Part shown: positions 8,410-15,966 of the stretch, piece by piece
How positions within the stretch are numbered: the stretch's first letter is position 1
Layout: every line of letters begins with the position of its first letter
DNA from: Streptomyces camelliae
Lineage (GTDB): Bacteria > Actinomycetota > Actinomycetes > Streptomycetales > Streptomycetaceae
Assembly: GCF_027625935.1 (NCBI RefSeq)
Contig: NZ_CP115300.1
Coordinates: 6,076,001 to 6,140,000, forward strand
Length of the DNA stretch: 64,000 nt
Direction: 5' to 3'
Notes under the pieces: model-generated
Databases searched by the model: none
Told to the model about the DNA's origin: nothing
The model's input: the letters and a program-made list of their open reading frames with translations, nothing else
Position numbers and translations under genes: made by a program

Positions 8410-8895
8410 ATGCGCGTGTATCTCGGCTCCGACCATGCGGGCTACGAACTCAAGAACCACCTCGTCGAGTGGCTCAAGACGGCGGGCCACGAGCCCGTCG
8501 ACTGCGGGCCGCACATCTACGACGCCCAGGACGACTACCCGCCCTTCTGCCTCCGTGCGGCGGAGCGTACGGCCGCGGACCCCGAGTCCCTCGGCATCGT
8601 GATCGGCGGCTCCGGCAACGGGGAGCAGATCGCCGCGAACAAGGTCAAGGGCGTGCGGGCGGCGCTGGCCTGGAGCGAGGAGACCGCGTCGCTGGGCCGC
8701 CAGCACAACAACGCCAACGTGGTGGCGGTGGGCGCGCGCATGCACACGCAGGAGGAGGCGACGAAGTTCGTCGAGACCTTCCTCAACACCCCCTTCTCGG
8801 GTGACGAGCGCCACATCCGCCGCATCGACATGCTCTCGGCGTACGAGACGACCGGCGACCTCCCCCCGATCCCGGCCCACCACCCGCAGGACTAG
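8410..8895 (+). CDS. rpiB: Ribose-5-phosphate isomerase B
   Basis: 161 residues of the RpiB/LacAB fold, interconverting ribose 5-phosphate and ribulose 5-phosphate in the pentose phosphate pathway. Motifs are YLGSDHAGYELK at the start, GGSGNGEQIAANKV around residues 65-80 and RQHNNANVVAVGARMH. As in mycobacterial RpiB, the catalytic Cys of the E. coli enzyme is replaced (GSGNGE), and the Glu is taken to be the base. The C-terminal RHIRRIDML tail is the usual actinobacterial extension. ATG 8410 gives the full-length fold. Confidence 0.92.
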   Translation: MRVYLGSDHAGYELKNHLVEWLKTAGHEPVDCGPHIYDAQDDYPPFCLRAAERTAADPESLGIVIGGSGNGEQIAANKVKGVRAALAWSEETASLGRQHNNANVVAVGARMHTQEEATKFVETFLNTPFSGDERHIRRIDMLSAYETTGDLPPIPAHHPQD

Positions 8896-8916
8896 CCCGG
8901 GCCCGGCCCCGGCCTG

Positions 8917-8952
8917 GCCCGCCCGCCCACTCGCCGAGTCAGGCGGGCGGGC
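8917..8952. terminator. Hairpin terminator after rpiB
   Basis: GCCCGCCCGCC (8917-8927) pairs with GGCGGGCGGGC (8942-8952). Inside, ACTC-GCC-GAGT extends the stem after a small internal loop. There is no T-run, as is common for Streptomyces terminators. Confidence 0.6.
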
Positions 8953-8999
8953 GGGCGATCGGTACGAGCGGGCGACAGGTACGAAAGGACAGCTCAGCG

Positions 9000-9809
9000 T
9001 TGCCGGAAGGGCACACCATCCATCGGCTGGCGCAGGACTACGCCCGGCGATTCCAGGGGACCGCTCCCCGCGTCAGCAGCCCGCAGGGCAAGTTCTCCGA
9101 CGCCGCCGCCCTCCTGGACCGCGCGGAGCTCACGGCCACCGAGGCCCACGGCAAGCACCTCTTCCTCCGCTTCCGCGACACCGACTGGGTCCACATCCAC
9201 CTCGGCCTCTTCGGCAAGGTCGGCTTCGGCGGCACCCCCGCACCCCCGCCCACCGACACCGTCCGCCTCCGCCTCGTCAACGACACGGCCTACGTCGACC
9301 TGCGCGGCCCGACGACCTGCGCGCTGATCACGGACGAGGAGAAGCGCGCCATACACGACCGCCTCGGCCCCGACCCGCTGCGCGAGGACGCCGAGCCGAG
9401 CGCCGCGTACCGGAGGATCTCCCGCAGCCGTACGACGATCGCCGCCCTGCTGATGGACCAGAAGATCGTCGCCGGCGTCGGCAACGTCTACCGCGCCGAG
9501 GTCCTCTTCCGGCACGGCATCGACCCGTACCGGGCGGGCAAGGACGTCACCCCCAGCGAGTGGGACGCCCTCTGGGGCGATCTCGTCGCGCTGATGCGCG
9601 AGGGCGTCAGGAACAATCGCATCGACACCGTCCGGCCCGAGCACACCCCGGAAGCCATGGGCCGGCCACCCCGCGTGGACGACCACGGCGGCGAGGTGTA
9701 CGTCTACCGCCGGGCCACCCAGTCCTGCCACATCTGCGGCGACGAGATCCGCACCGCCGATCTCGCCGCCCGCAACCTCTTCTGGTGCCCCGGCTGTCAG
9801 CAGCGGTGA
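9000..9809 (+). CDS. Fpg/Nei-family DNA glycosylase-AP lyase (Nei2-like)
   Basis: 269 residues starting at TTG 9000, preceded by AAAGGAC. After Met removal the sequence PEGHTIHRLA presents the catalytic N-terminal Pro and Glu of the family. A helix-two-turn-helix region (MDQKIVAGVGNVYRAEVLFRHG) and a C-terminal zinc finger (CHICG ... CPGC, about residues 244-266) complete it. The enzyme removes oxidised bases and cleaves the abasic site in base-excision repair. The PEGHT start points to the Nei (oxidised pyrimidine) branch rather than Fpg (PELPE). It ends one base from the convergent Eis-type gene. Confidence 0.9.
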   Translation: MPEGHTIHRLAQDYARRFQGTAPRVSSPQGKFSDAAALLDRAELTATEAHGKHLFLRFRDTDWVHIHLGLFGKVGFGGTPAPPPTDTVRLRLVNDTAYVDLRGPTTCALITDEEKRAIHDRLGPDPLREDAEPSAAYRRISRSRTTIAALLMDQKIVAGVGNVYRAEVLFRHGIDPYRAGKDVTPSEWDALWGDLVALMREGVRNNRIDTVRPEHTPEAMGRPPRVDDHGGEVYVYRRATQSCHICGDEIRTADLAARNLFWCPGCQQR

Positions 9810-9810
9810 T

Positions 9811-11061
9811 CTAGAAGCTGTGCGGCAGCCACGCGGCCACCGGTGAGCCGAACGCCACCGACGCCGCCGCCAGCGCGCCCGGCCGCAGCTCCCGCACCCG
9901 CCCGGCCGCCGCCAGCGACAGCAGGGTCACCCCGCCGAGATAGGCCGCGCCCAGCTCCCGTACGGACAGGGCGAGCTCGGCTGCATCCGTCGTACGCTCG
10001 CAGGACGCCCCCTTGGCGTCCCCGCTCAGCCGCCAACGCCCCGCGTTCCAGGGGCAGAAGGCGTCGTCCACCTCCAACACCACGTCCACCGGCGCCTGAT
10101 AGGTGCGCGCCGCGAGCGCCGTACCGACGTCGACGAGACGGACGTACCCCATGTCCCGCACCCGCGTCCGGCAGCGCCGGATGTCGGAGACCAGGTGCTG
10201 CCAGGCGTCGTCGAGCGGCCGCCCCCGTACCGTCCGCAGCGTCGACATCAGGTCGATGCCGAACAGGAACCGCCACAGCGCCGCGTCGCTCGCGGGATCG
10301 AGGGCGGCGAGGTCGTCCAGCGACACCGTGCCGTCGTGTCCGCTCGGCGACCAGCCCAGCTTGGTACGGAACCGGGCGTACCCCGTGACCCGCCCCTCCC
10401 GCTCGGCGACCACGCACTGCAGGGCCGACGCCCCGTCCCGCTCGCTCTCCGGGTCGAGCAGCCCCACCCGCTCCCAGCCGGGCTGCCGGGCCAGCATGCC
10501 GGGCCGCCGCGGCACCAGCTCCGCGAACACCGCCTCGCACTCGGCGAGCACGTCGGCCGGATTCGCGTACCGCAGTCGTACGTCGTCGGTGCCGGCCGGC
10601 ACGTCCAGGGTCACGCGGCTCGTGTCGATCTCGGCGTGCAGCTGGTGGATCGCGGCGGCGTATCCGAAACGGCCGTAGATCGCCGGCTCGGAGGCGGTCA
10701 GCACCGCCAGCGGCTCGCCCCACTCCCGCACGTCGTCCAGCTGGCGCCGCATCATCGAGGTCAGCACCCCGCGCCGCCGGTGCGTCGCGGCCACGCTCAC
10801 CATGGTGACCCCCGCGGCGGGCACCCCGGCCCCGCCCGGCACGGTCATCCGGAAGCTGAACGCCCCCGCCGTACCGACGATCTCGTCCCCGTCCCGGACG
10901 GCCAGCGAGCGGTCGAACTCCGTGAGCGAGCGGTCCAGTTCGCGCTCCTCGCCCGCGGCGACCCCGCCGAAGGCCCGGATCAGGCCGTCCCACCAGCGGT
11001 CGAAGTCCGCCGGCCGCAACACCGTCAACTCGGAAGGGCTTTCAGTCCGCTCTGTCCCCAT
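9811..11061 (-). CDS. Eis-type GNAT N-acetyltransferase
   Basis: 416 residues with the three-part Eis architecture: an N-terminal GNAT domain with the acetyl-CoA loop VSVAATHRRRGVLTSMM (about residues 87-103), a central second GNAT-like domain, and a C-terminal SCP2-like domain ending ...AAWLPHSF. The terminal Phe carboxylate is the catalytic base in mycobacterial Eis and is kept here. YGRFGYA is another family marker. Such enzymes acetylate aminoglycosides or polyamines; the natural substrate here is unknown. ATG 11061 lies in a divergent arrangement with the phosphatase gene. Confidence 0.87.
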   Translation of the reverse strand: MGTERTESPSELTVLRPADFDRWWDGLIRAFGGVAAGEERELDRSLTEFDRSLAVRDGDEIVGTAGAFSFRMTVPGGAGVPAAGVTMVSVAATHRRRGVLTSMMRRQLDDVREWGEPLAVLTASEPAIYGRFGYAAAIHQLHAEIDTSRVTLDVPAGTDDVRLRYANPADVLAECEAVFAELVPRRPGMLARQPGWERVGLLDPESERDGASALQCVVAEREGRVTGYARFRTKLGWSPSGHDGTVSLDDLAALDPASDAALWRFLFGIDLMSTLRTVRGRPLDDAWQHLVSDIRRCRTRVRDMGYVRLVDVGTALAARTYQAPVDVVLEVDDAFCPWNAGRWRLSGDAKGASCERTTDAAELALSVRELGAAYLGGVTLLSLAAAGRVRELRPGALAAASVAFGSPVAAWLPHSF

Positions 11062-11236
11062 GAGCCATGCCTATCAAGGCGGTGCGGGACGAGCCAGCGA
11101 ATTTGTCCGGGGCGGCAGCGCGGCGGCCGCGCGTGCCGTTCACTGTGAGGACCGGCTGTGAAGTGCAGCCCCGCACGGGGGACAAGTGGGACCTCCCGTG
11201 CCAAGCAGCCGGTCCGATGGATAGGGTCCCGAACTG

Positions 11237-12409
11237 ATGGCAGCAGGACGAGAGCGGCGCGCGAAGGCCGAGACGTTCACGGCCCGGTGGAAGATGCAGT
11301 GGCACCGGGTCCGCACCGGCCTGCGCAGAAGCGCCGTGGACTACTTCCGCGGCGACGGCTCCGACTGGATCGCCTTCGCCGGACTGCTGCTGACCATCCC
11401 CGTCCTCATGGGCATGACCCTGGTCGACTCGGTGTGGTGCTCCCCGGCCACCCTGGTGCTGCCGATCATCGCCGGCGGCCTGCTGCTGCGCCCGGCGAGC
11501 CTGCTCGGCCTGTACGCGGCCGGGGCCACGGCCCTGATCGTGGAGTCGGTACGCCTCGGCCCGTACACGGAAGGGCCGTCGCGCGTGACCCCCGGCGTGG
11601 TCCTCGTCGTGGCGGCCTGCGGCTTCTTCGGCCTGCTCACGGCCCAGTTCCGCAGCCGGGTCGGCGTGCCCTGGCGGCGCGGCGGCACCATGCTGTTCGA
11701 CCTGCGCGAGCGGATCCGGGTACAGAGCAAGCTGCCCAAACTGCCGCAGGGCTGGCACCAGGAGATGGCACTGCGGCCGGCCGGCGGCCAGTCCTTCTCC
11801 GGCGACTTCGTCGTCGCGGCCCGTACGAACGGCGGCCGCACCCTGGAGGTCGTGCTCACGGACGTCTCCGGCAAGGGCATGGACGCGGGCTCCCGCGCCC
11901 TGCTCCTGTCCGGCGCCTTCGGCGGCCTGCTCGGCTCCCTGCCCCCGCACGCCTTCCTCCCCGCCGCGAACGGCTACCTCCTGCGCCAGGACTGGGACGA
12001 GGGCTTCGCCACCTCCATCCACCTCGTCCTGGACCTGGACTCCGGGGACTACGAGCTGTACACCGCCGGCCATCCGCCGGGGCTCCAGCTCTCAGCCGGC
12101 AGCGGACGCTGGGAGGCGAAGGCCGCCGAGGGCCCGCTGCTCGGGGTGTACGACGGTGCCCAGTTCGATCCCGTGAAGGGCTCGCTGCGTCCGGGCGACG
12201 TCCTGATGCTCTTCACGGACGGCCTGGTGGAGACCTCCGACCGGGACATCGTCGAGGGCATAGACCGGCTCACCGGCGAGGCCGACCGCTATGTCGCCGG
12301 CGGCTTCCACGGCGCCGCCTGGCATCTGATCGAGGCGGTGGCGAAGGACGTCAACGACGACCGCGCCCTCCTCCTGATCTGCCGCCAGGCAACCGCCTCG
12401 CCCCGCTGA
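11237..12409 (+). CDS. Membrane PP2C/SpoIIE-family serine phosphatase
   Basis: 390 residues. Three to four hydrophobic segments at about residues 45-145 are followed by a SpoIIE-type PP2C domain (about 165-388). Metal-binding motifs are intact: SGDFVVAA, VLTDVSGKGMDAGSRA, LFTDGLVETSD and NDDRALLLI. It should dephosphorylate a protein on Ser/Thr, typically an anti-anti-sigma factor in a partner-switch. No STAS or anti-sigma gene is adjacent. A TAGGGT -10-like hexamer at 11222-11227 lies just upstream of ATG 11237, so the mRNA may be nearly leaderless. Confidence 0.88.
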   Translation: MAAGRERRAKAETFTARWKMQWHRVRTGLRRSAVDYFRGDGSDWIAFAGLLLTIPVLMGMTLVDSVWCSPATLVLPIIAGGLLLRPASLLGLYAAGATALIVESVRLGPYTEGPSRVTPGVVLVVAACGFFGLLTAQFRSRVGVPWRRGGTMLFDLRERIRVQSKLPKLPQGWHQEMALRPAGGQSFSGDFVVAARTNGGRTLEVVLTDVSGKGMDAGSRALLLSGAFGGLLGSLPPHAFLPAANGYLLRQDWDEGFATSIHLVLDLDSGDYELYTAGHPPGLQLSAGSGRWEAKAAEGPLLGVYDGAQFDPVKGSLRPGDVLMLFTDGLVETSDRDIVEGIDRLTGEADRYVAGGFHGAAWHLIEAVAKDVNDDRALLLICRQATASPR

Positions 12410-12428
12410 GCCGTCCTCGCCGGTGCCC

Positions 12429-13079
12429 TCAGCCGTCGGTTCGTATCGCGGCGGCACTCAGCGGGGCGAGCACGCGCCAGCCCAGGCTCTCGTACAGCGC
12501 CCGTCCCTGCGCGGTGGCGCCCAGCACCGCGGCCCTCGCGCCCTGCGCGGCCCCGGCCTCGGCGAGCGCCCCCATCACCACACGCCCGAGCCCCCGGCGC
12601 CGGTGGGCCGGATCGGTCTCCACCTGGTCGACGGTGGCGGTGGCCCCGGCGACGGCGATCTGCCCACGCGCCGCGAAGCCCCCGTCGGCGGCCCGCACCA
12701 GCACCCGGGTGACCCCGGCCCGGTGCCAGCGGCTCAGCCGGTAGCCGTCGGCCGGCGCGGGCGGAGCCGCGAGGCGGCCGAGGGAGACGGCCATGAGGGA
12801 GTCGTGACCGTCCAGCAGCCGCCACCCGTCCGGCAGCCACGCCGCCAGCACCGGTGCCGGAACGCACGCCTTCAGCGCGACACCGGCGGGGCTGCTCTCG
12901 GCCAGCTTCCGCACGGTCGCCTCGTCGGCGGCGGTCAGGACATGCCGGGCGACCTCCTTGGGCTGCCCGACCTCGACGGTGAATCCCCAGGGCTGATCCG
13001 CCGGTTCGGCGGCTCCGCGGGATACGACCCACCCGTGGACCCAGGCTCGTACGGCGTCTTCGGTGCTCTCGAACGGCAA
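12429..13079 (-). CDS. GNAT-family N-acetyltransferase
   Basis: 216 residues. The acetyl-CoA-binding motif is VDQVETDPAHRRRGLGRVVM (about residues 142-161), followed by GARAAVLGATAQGRALYESLGW, the standard last part of the fold. The N-terminal half has no motif I recognise. TTG 13079-13077 is chosen because CTGGAGG lies five bases upstream and no ATG or GTG fits; a longer open frame upstream runs into the neighbouring HD gene and is not coding. The gene is convergent with the phosphatase gene and divergent from the HD gene. Substrate unknown. Confidence 0.8.
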   Translation of the reverse strand: MPFESTEDAVRAWVHGWVVSRGAAEPADQPWGFTVEVGQPKEVARHVLTAADEATVRKLAESSPAGVALKACVPAPVLAAWLPDGWRLLDGHDSLMAVSLGRLAAPPAPADGYRLSRWHRAGVTRVLVRAADGGFAARGQIAVAGATATVDQVETDPAHRRRGLGRVVMGALAEAGAAQGARAAVLGATAQGRALYESLGWRVLAPLSAAAIRTDG

Positions 13080-13110
13080 GGCGGCCTCCAGGCGATGTAA
13101 TGAGTGACCG

Positions 13111-13129
13111 GCGTAAGTGATTATTACGC
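13111..13129. promoter_or_regulatory. Inverted repeat between divergent GNAT and HD genes
   Basis: GCGTAA-N7-TTACGC is a perfect 6-bp inverted repeat in an unusually AT-rich spot, 32 bases upstream of the TTG start of the GNAT gene and 53 bases from the HD gene start. It is placed to control one or both genes. I cannot assign it to a known regulator. Confidence 0.45.
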
Positions 13130-13181
13130 AGATCGGGCTGAAGGCGGGGTTTTTCAGCGGTGGACGGGGGACACTGGGGCG

Positions 13182-13661
13182 ATGACACGGTCCATGCCCA
13201 CGCCCGAAGCCACGCCCCTGCTCACGCTCGCCGAGGTCGAGACCCTCGCCCGTGCCGCGCACCAGGGCCAGACCGACAAGGCGGGGCGGCCGTACGCCGA
13301 GCACCTCGCCGCTGTCGCCGCGGGCGTGCGTGCCCGGGGCGGGGACGCCGAGCAGATCGCGGCGGCCTGGCTGCACGACGCCGTGGAGGACGACGCGCTC
13401 ACCCGGGAGTGGCTGGCGGCGGCCGCCCTGACCCCGCGCACCAAGGCCATCGTGGACGCCCTCACCAAGCGGGCGGGGGAGGAACCGGAGGCGTACGCGC
13501 GGCGGATCCTCGACACCCCGGGCGCCCGGCTGGTGAAGGAGGCCGACCTCGCGCACAACGCCGACCCACGACGGCTGGCGGTCCTGGACGAGCCGACCCG
13601 GAAGCGGCTGACCGAGAAGTACGCCGGCATGCGCGCACTCCTCGGTCTCGGACAGGGGTGA
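13182..13661 (+). CDS. Small HD-domain hydrolase, RelA/SpoT-hydrolase-like
   Basis: 159 residues. The order of motifs is that of the (p)ppGpp hydrolase half of RelA/SpoT and of Mesh1-type small hydrolases: ARAAHQGQTDKAGRPYAEHLAAVA (first metal His), AAAWLHDAVEDD (HD pair, about residue 73) and KEADLAHNADPRR late in the domain. There is no synthetase domain. It could hydrolyse alarmones or another phosphorylated nucleotide. ATG 13182 is preceded by a weak purine-rich stretch (GGGGACACTGGGGCG). An upstream ATG/GTG extension to 13104 crosses the inverted repeat and is unlikely. Confidence 0.8.
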   Translation: MTRSMPTPEATPLLTLAEVETLARAAHQGQTDKAGRPYAEHLAAVAAGVRARGGDAEQIAAAWLHDAVEDDALTREWLAAAALTPRTKAIVDALTKRAGEEPEAYARRILDTPGARLVKEADLAHNADPRRLAVLDEPTRKRLTEKYAGMRALLGLGQG

Positions 13662-13968
13662 GCGGGCGCTCGGCCCACGCTCGCGCTCCTTCTTCGCGGC
13701 CCGGCACCCGATCACGTCCTGGGGGCGGAAACGAACGCGCGCAATTCCATGGGAAGTCGCGCACGAGCCCGCCGAATCGCCGTGCGGAGCACCGCCGGTA
13801 CCGCACCCGTACGGCTGCGATGCCCTACGTCGTATCCCTGACGTATCCCCGACGTTGTGTCACGGGTCGCATACGGCGGCCCGGTTGGTGGCACGATGGT
13901 TCTGGCGGGGGGTGCGCGGACCGTACCTCCGGGCCGGGAGAGCGGACCGACCTAGGGTGTGATCAGTT
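13662..13968. other. Intergenic region without a recognisable gene
   Basis: 307 bases. CGTATCCC occurs twice (13828-13835 and 13842-13849) in the middle, possibly part of the promoter of the following small gene. No credible coding frame was found on either strand. Confidence 0.4.
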
Positions 13969-14163
13969 GTGGCCATTTCACTGTCTGTGGTGCTGCTGTT
14001 GGCGATCATCCTCGTGGTCATGATCCGCGGGGGCAACATCAAGGCGGGCCCGGCCGTCATCGCCGCCCTCTTCGGCTTCTTCCTCGCCTCGACGGGCATG
14101 GCCCCGTCGATCAACCGCTTCCTGGACTCGATAGCCCAGTCCATAGACTCGATCAAGTTCTGA
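13969..14163 (+). CDS. Small membrane protein, conserved in Streptomyces, function unknown
   Basis: 64 residues from GTG 13969. One N-terminal hydrophobic helix (SVVLLLAIILVVMI), a short RGGNIKAGP loop, a second hydrophobic stretch (AVIAALFGFFLASTGMAP) and an amphipathic tail (INRFLDSIAQSIDSIKF). I recall similar 60-80-residue two-helix proteins in actinobacterial integrative elements and chromosomes, but cannot name a family with certainty. It stands alone. With the orphan tRNA fragment 1 kb away it may be an element relic; that is inference. Confidence 0.7.
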   Translation: MAISLSVVLLLAIILVVMIRGGNIKAGPAVIAALFGFFLASTGMAPSINRFLDSIAQSIDSIKF

Positions 14164-14585
14164 CCCCGGCGCAGACCGCGGAGGCCGGGCCTCTGGAGGG
14201 ATCGGAGCGGGCGACGGTGCATGCGCGCCGGTCGCTGCTGCCTGATCTACGGCTCACCCCACTCGGGGACGCACATCATTCTGTGAGCCGGCACCACCGG
14301 TTCGCTCGGCAACGGATCGATTCCGCGGACCCGTACGGCCACGATATCGGCCGGGATGAGGGATCGGCCGGAAGTCTCGTCAAACGCCATCTGAAGGCCT
14401 CTGGGACGTCCTTATGAGGCTGATCCGCCCGCGCTCGCGTACGCAGCCGCCGGTCTCTCCGCAGCGCAGACATGTGGACTGGTCACCATCCCGCGTCGCC
14501 CCCATGTGCCCGAGTGTGGGCGAACCTGATGGGGTCCCAGTAGGTCGCGATTTAGCCTCATTTGGCGATCAGGGAGTGCCGGGAT
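14164..14585. other. Intergenic region, possibly degenerate
   Basis: 422 bases with lower coding character than neighbours. A 21-residue open frame at 14221-14286 (Cys-Cys-containing, MRAGRCCLIYGS...) has no clear ribosome site and is not called. I see no intact gene. Confidence 0.35.
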
Positions 14586-14996
14586 TCATCGCGCGGCCTC
14601 TTCGAGCCACCCCGAGGGGAAGAACGGCGTGGGGATCAGTGCCGCGAATGCGATCTGAGCCATGACCTGGAACACCAGAGGTTCGCCGGCGCTGCTCGCA
14701 AGGAGCGGCCAAGCGCAGACGATCAGCGGAAGGGCAAGGAGCACACGGAACCGGACCGTCTCCATCTGGTTGTGGACCCAGACCGCGAAAACGGCGATGA
14801 ACAGGGTGGGAATACCGATGATCAGCAGCATGCCCATCCCCAGCGTCATGATCTCCAGGAAGCCCTCTTTCCACCAGACGGTCTGCGAGATGGCCACCCA
14901 CGCTGCGGTGTGGAGGAGCACGTAGGTAAGCGCACACCGCCCCATTCGCCCCAGGATGAAACCAAGCCTGCGGGCGGCTCCCATCTCCGTCGCCAT
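14586..14996 (-). CDS. Membrane protein of unknown function
   Basis: 136 residues from ATG 14996-14994, behind a purine-rich GGGGGACGGGG site. Three to four hydrophobic segments are visible (CALTYVLLHTAAWVAI; IMTLGMGMLLIIGIPTLFIAVFAVWV; VLLALPLIVCAWPLLA; VFQVMAQIAFAALIPTPFF). An in-frame extension to 15086 is possible but crosses the palindromic operator at 15024-15037. Its base use is less biased than the flanking core genes, suggesting transfer. No family recognised. Confidence 0.7.
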   Translation of the reverse strand: MATEMGAARRLGFILGRMGRCALTYVLLHTAAWVAISQTVWWKEGFLEIMTLGMGMLLIIGIPTLFIAVFAVWVHNQMETVRFRVLLALPLIVCAWPLLASSAGEPLVFQVMAQIAFAALIPTPFFPSGWLEEAAR

Positions 14997-15023
14997 CCCC
15001 GTCCCCCTGTCCGAGCCCCAGAT

Positions 15024-15041
15024 TTGAACGCGTTCAACATA
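15024..15041 (-). promoter_or_regulatory. Palindromic operator overlapping a -10 element
   Basis: TTGAACGCGTTCAA (15024-15037) is a perfect 14-base palindrome. On the minus strand TATGTT (15041-15036), a good -10 hexamer, abuts it, so the palindrome would sit at the transcription start of the membrane-protein gene at 14586-14996. The layout fits repression by a TetR- or GntR-like protein. No such regulator is in the immediate neighbourhood. Confidence 0.5.
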
Positions 15042-15123
15042 GTGCGCTGGTGGCCTGATGCCGGCGTCGGGACCCGTGACGGCCACTGGAAGGCAACTCC
15101 GTCGGCGTCAGAGACGGATGGAG

Positions 15124-15155
15124 AAGGCCCGCGACCGTGATCGGTGCGGGGCCTT
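15124..15155 (-). terminator. Hairpin directly after the tRNA fragment
   Basis: AAGGCCC (15124-15130) pairs with GGGCCTT (15149-15155), extended inside by ACCG-TGAT-CGGT. It lies right after the CCA end of the tRNA fragment on the minus strand and looks like the original terminator of that tRNA gene. Confidence 0.6.
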
Positions 15156-15160
15156 TCGCC

Positions 15161-15193
15161 TGGTGCCCCCGGCAGGATTCGAACCTGCGACAC
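15161..15193 (-). pseudogene. Orphan 3' tRNA fragment (possible attachment-site relic)
   Basis: Read on the minus strand the segment contains a complete T-arm (GCAGG-TTCGAAT-CCTGC), the 3' acceptor strand CGGGGGC, discriminator A and encoded CCA. The matching 5' acceptor (GCCCCCG), D-arm and anticodon arm are absent upstream. Integrating elements that use tyrosine recombinases target such tRNA 3' ends, so this may be what is left of an att site after loss of an element. The parent tRNA identity cannot be fixed without the anticodon. Confidence 0.7.
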
Positions 15194-15419
15194 GTCCTTG
15201 AGGAGTTCGATCACTCCTCGGCTCTGCCGGGGATCCTCTGTGCATCGCCATAACGGCATAGGTCGCCTGCAGAGCCGATTGCCCTTCTTGGCATGCAGCC
15301 CGCACCAGATCTTTCTTTCCCGTGACTGCGAAGAGGGTGCGCAGCACGGGCATGATCCGGGTGCGCGGCTCGGTGACGGAGCTGGGGCACGGAGGGCTGA
15401 TCGGTCCCTGGAACGGCTG

Positions 15420-15459
15420 AAGGCCCAGGGAGAGGAAACCAACCTCTTACCTGGGCCTT
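15420..15459 (-). terminator. Terminator of tRNA-Gly
   Basis: AAGGCCCAGG (15420-15429) pairs perfectly with CCTGGGCCTT (15450-15459); AGAGG/CCTCT extends the stem inside, leaving a short A/C-rich loop. It starts 10 bases after the tRNA-Gly 3' end. Confidence 0.75.
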
Positions 15460-15469
15460 CGGCAATCAG

Positions 15470-15540
15470 AGCGGGCGACGGGAATCGAACCCGCGTAGCT
15501 AGTTTGGAAGACTAGGGCTCTACCATTGAGCTACGCCCGC
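15470..15540 (-). tRNA. tRNA-Gly (anticodon TCC)
   Basis: 71 bases. Acceptor GCGGGCG/CGCCCGC, D-arm GCTC...GAGC, anticodon stem CTAGT-CTTCCAA-ACTAG with anticodon TCC, and T-arm CGGG-TTCGATT-CCCG all pair. CCA is not encoded. It is transcribed away from tRNA-Pro. Confidence 0.95.
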
Positions 15541-15579
15541 AGCAGCGCGCCGCAGGTCGGTGACCGCGGCACTGGAGGC

Positions 15580-15610
15580 ATCGTAGCGGGTCGCCCGGCG
15601 CCGAGGCCAA
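15580..15610 (-). promoter_or_regulatory. Candidate promoter of tRNA-Gly
   Basis: TACGAT (15585-15580) is a good -10 about 40 bases upstream of the mature tRNA 5' end. TTGGCC (15610-15605) is a -35 candidate, though the 19-base spacer is long. Confidence 0.4.
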
Positions 15611-15711
15611 CGAGTTCGCCCCGGGAGTCGCCACGCGCCCTCGCGCGCATCGCCGAGGAGAATACGGCCGACGCGAGCGTCCCGGGCATGTACCCTACGT
15701 GTCGCACCAGA

Positions 15712-15788
15712 CGGGGTGTGGCGCAGCTTGGTAGCGCGTCCGCTTTGGGAGCGGAAGGCCGTGGGTTCAAATCCCGCCACCCCGACCA
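15712..15788 (+). tRNA. tRNA-Pro (anticodon TGG)
   Basis: 77 bases including encoded CCA (15786-15788). Acceptor CGGGGTG pairs with CACCCCG, D-stem GCGC/GCGC, anticodon stem TCCGC/GCGGA around TTTGGGA (anticodon TGG), and T-arm GTGGG-TTCAAAT-CCCGC (one G-T-type mismatch). Confidence 0.95.
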
Positions 15789-15817
15789 CCGACTCACGTC
15801 ACCGTGATGATCGCCTT

Positions 15818-15846
15818 TTGGGGCGCTGAGCGGCTGCGGTTACTAT
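15818..15846 (+). promoter_or_regulatory. Housekeeping-type promoter of tig
   Basis: TTGGGG (15818-15823), a 17-base spacer and TACTAT (15841-15846) form a close match to the HrdB/sigma-70 consensus. The predicted start leaves a leader of about 115 bases before tig. Confidence 0.6.
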
Positions 15847-15966
15847 GCAAGCTGCGCGCCCGTGTGCCCCGGCCCTCACGGCCTACGGACTCCTCCGGGC
15901 GGCGAATCCGCCGGACCTGTCTGGCTCCGGCAGAATCCAAGAAGTCAGCCACAAGGAGACCGAACC

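Noticed and set aside
12429..13715. A 428-codon version of the GNAT gene
   Set aside because: Its first half is antisense to the HD-domain gene; TTG 13079 has a strong GGAGG site and gives the expected fold.
14221..14286. A 21-residue Cys-containing open frame
   Set aside because: No clear ribosome site, and neither conservation nor context can be judged; too short to support.
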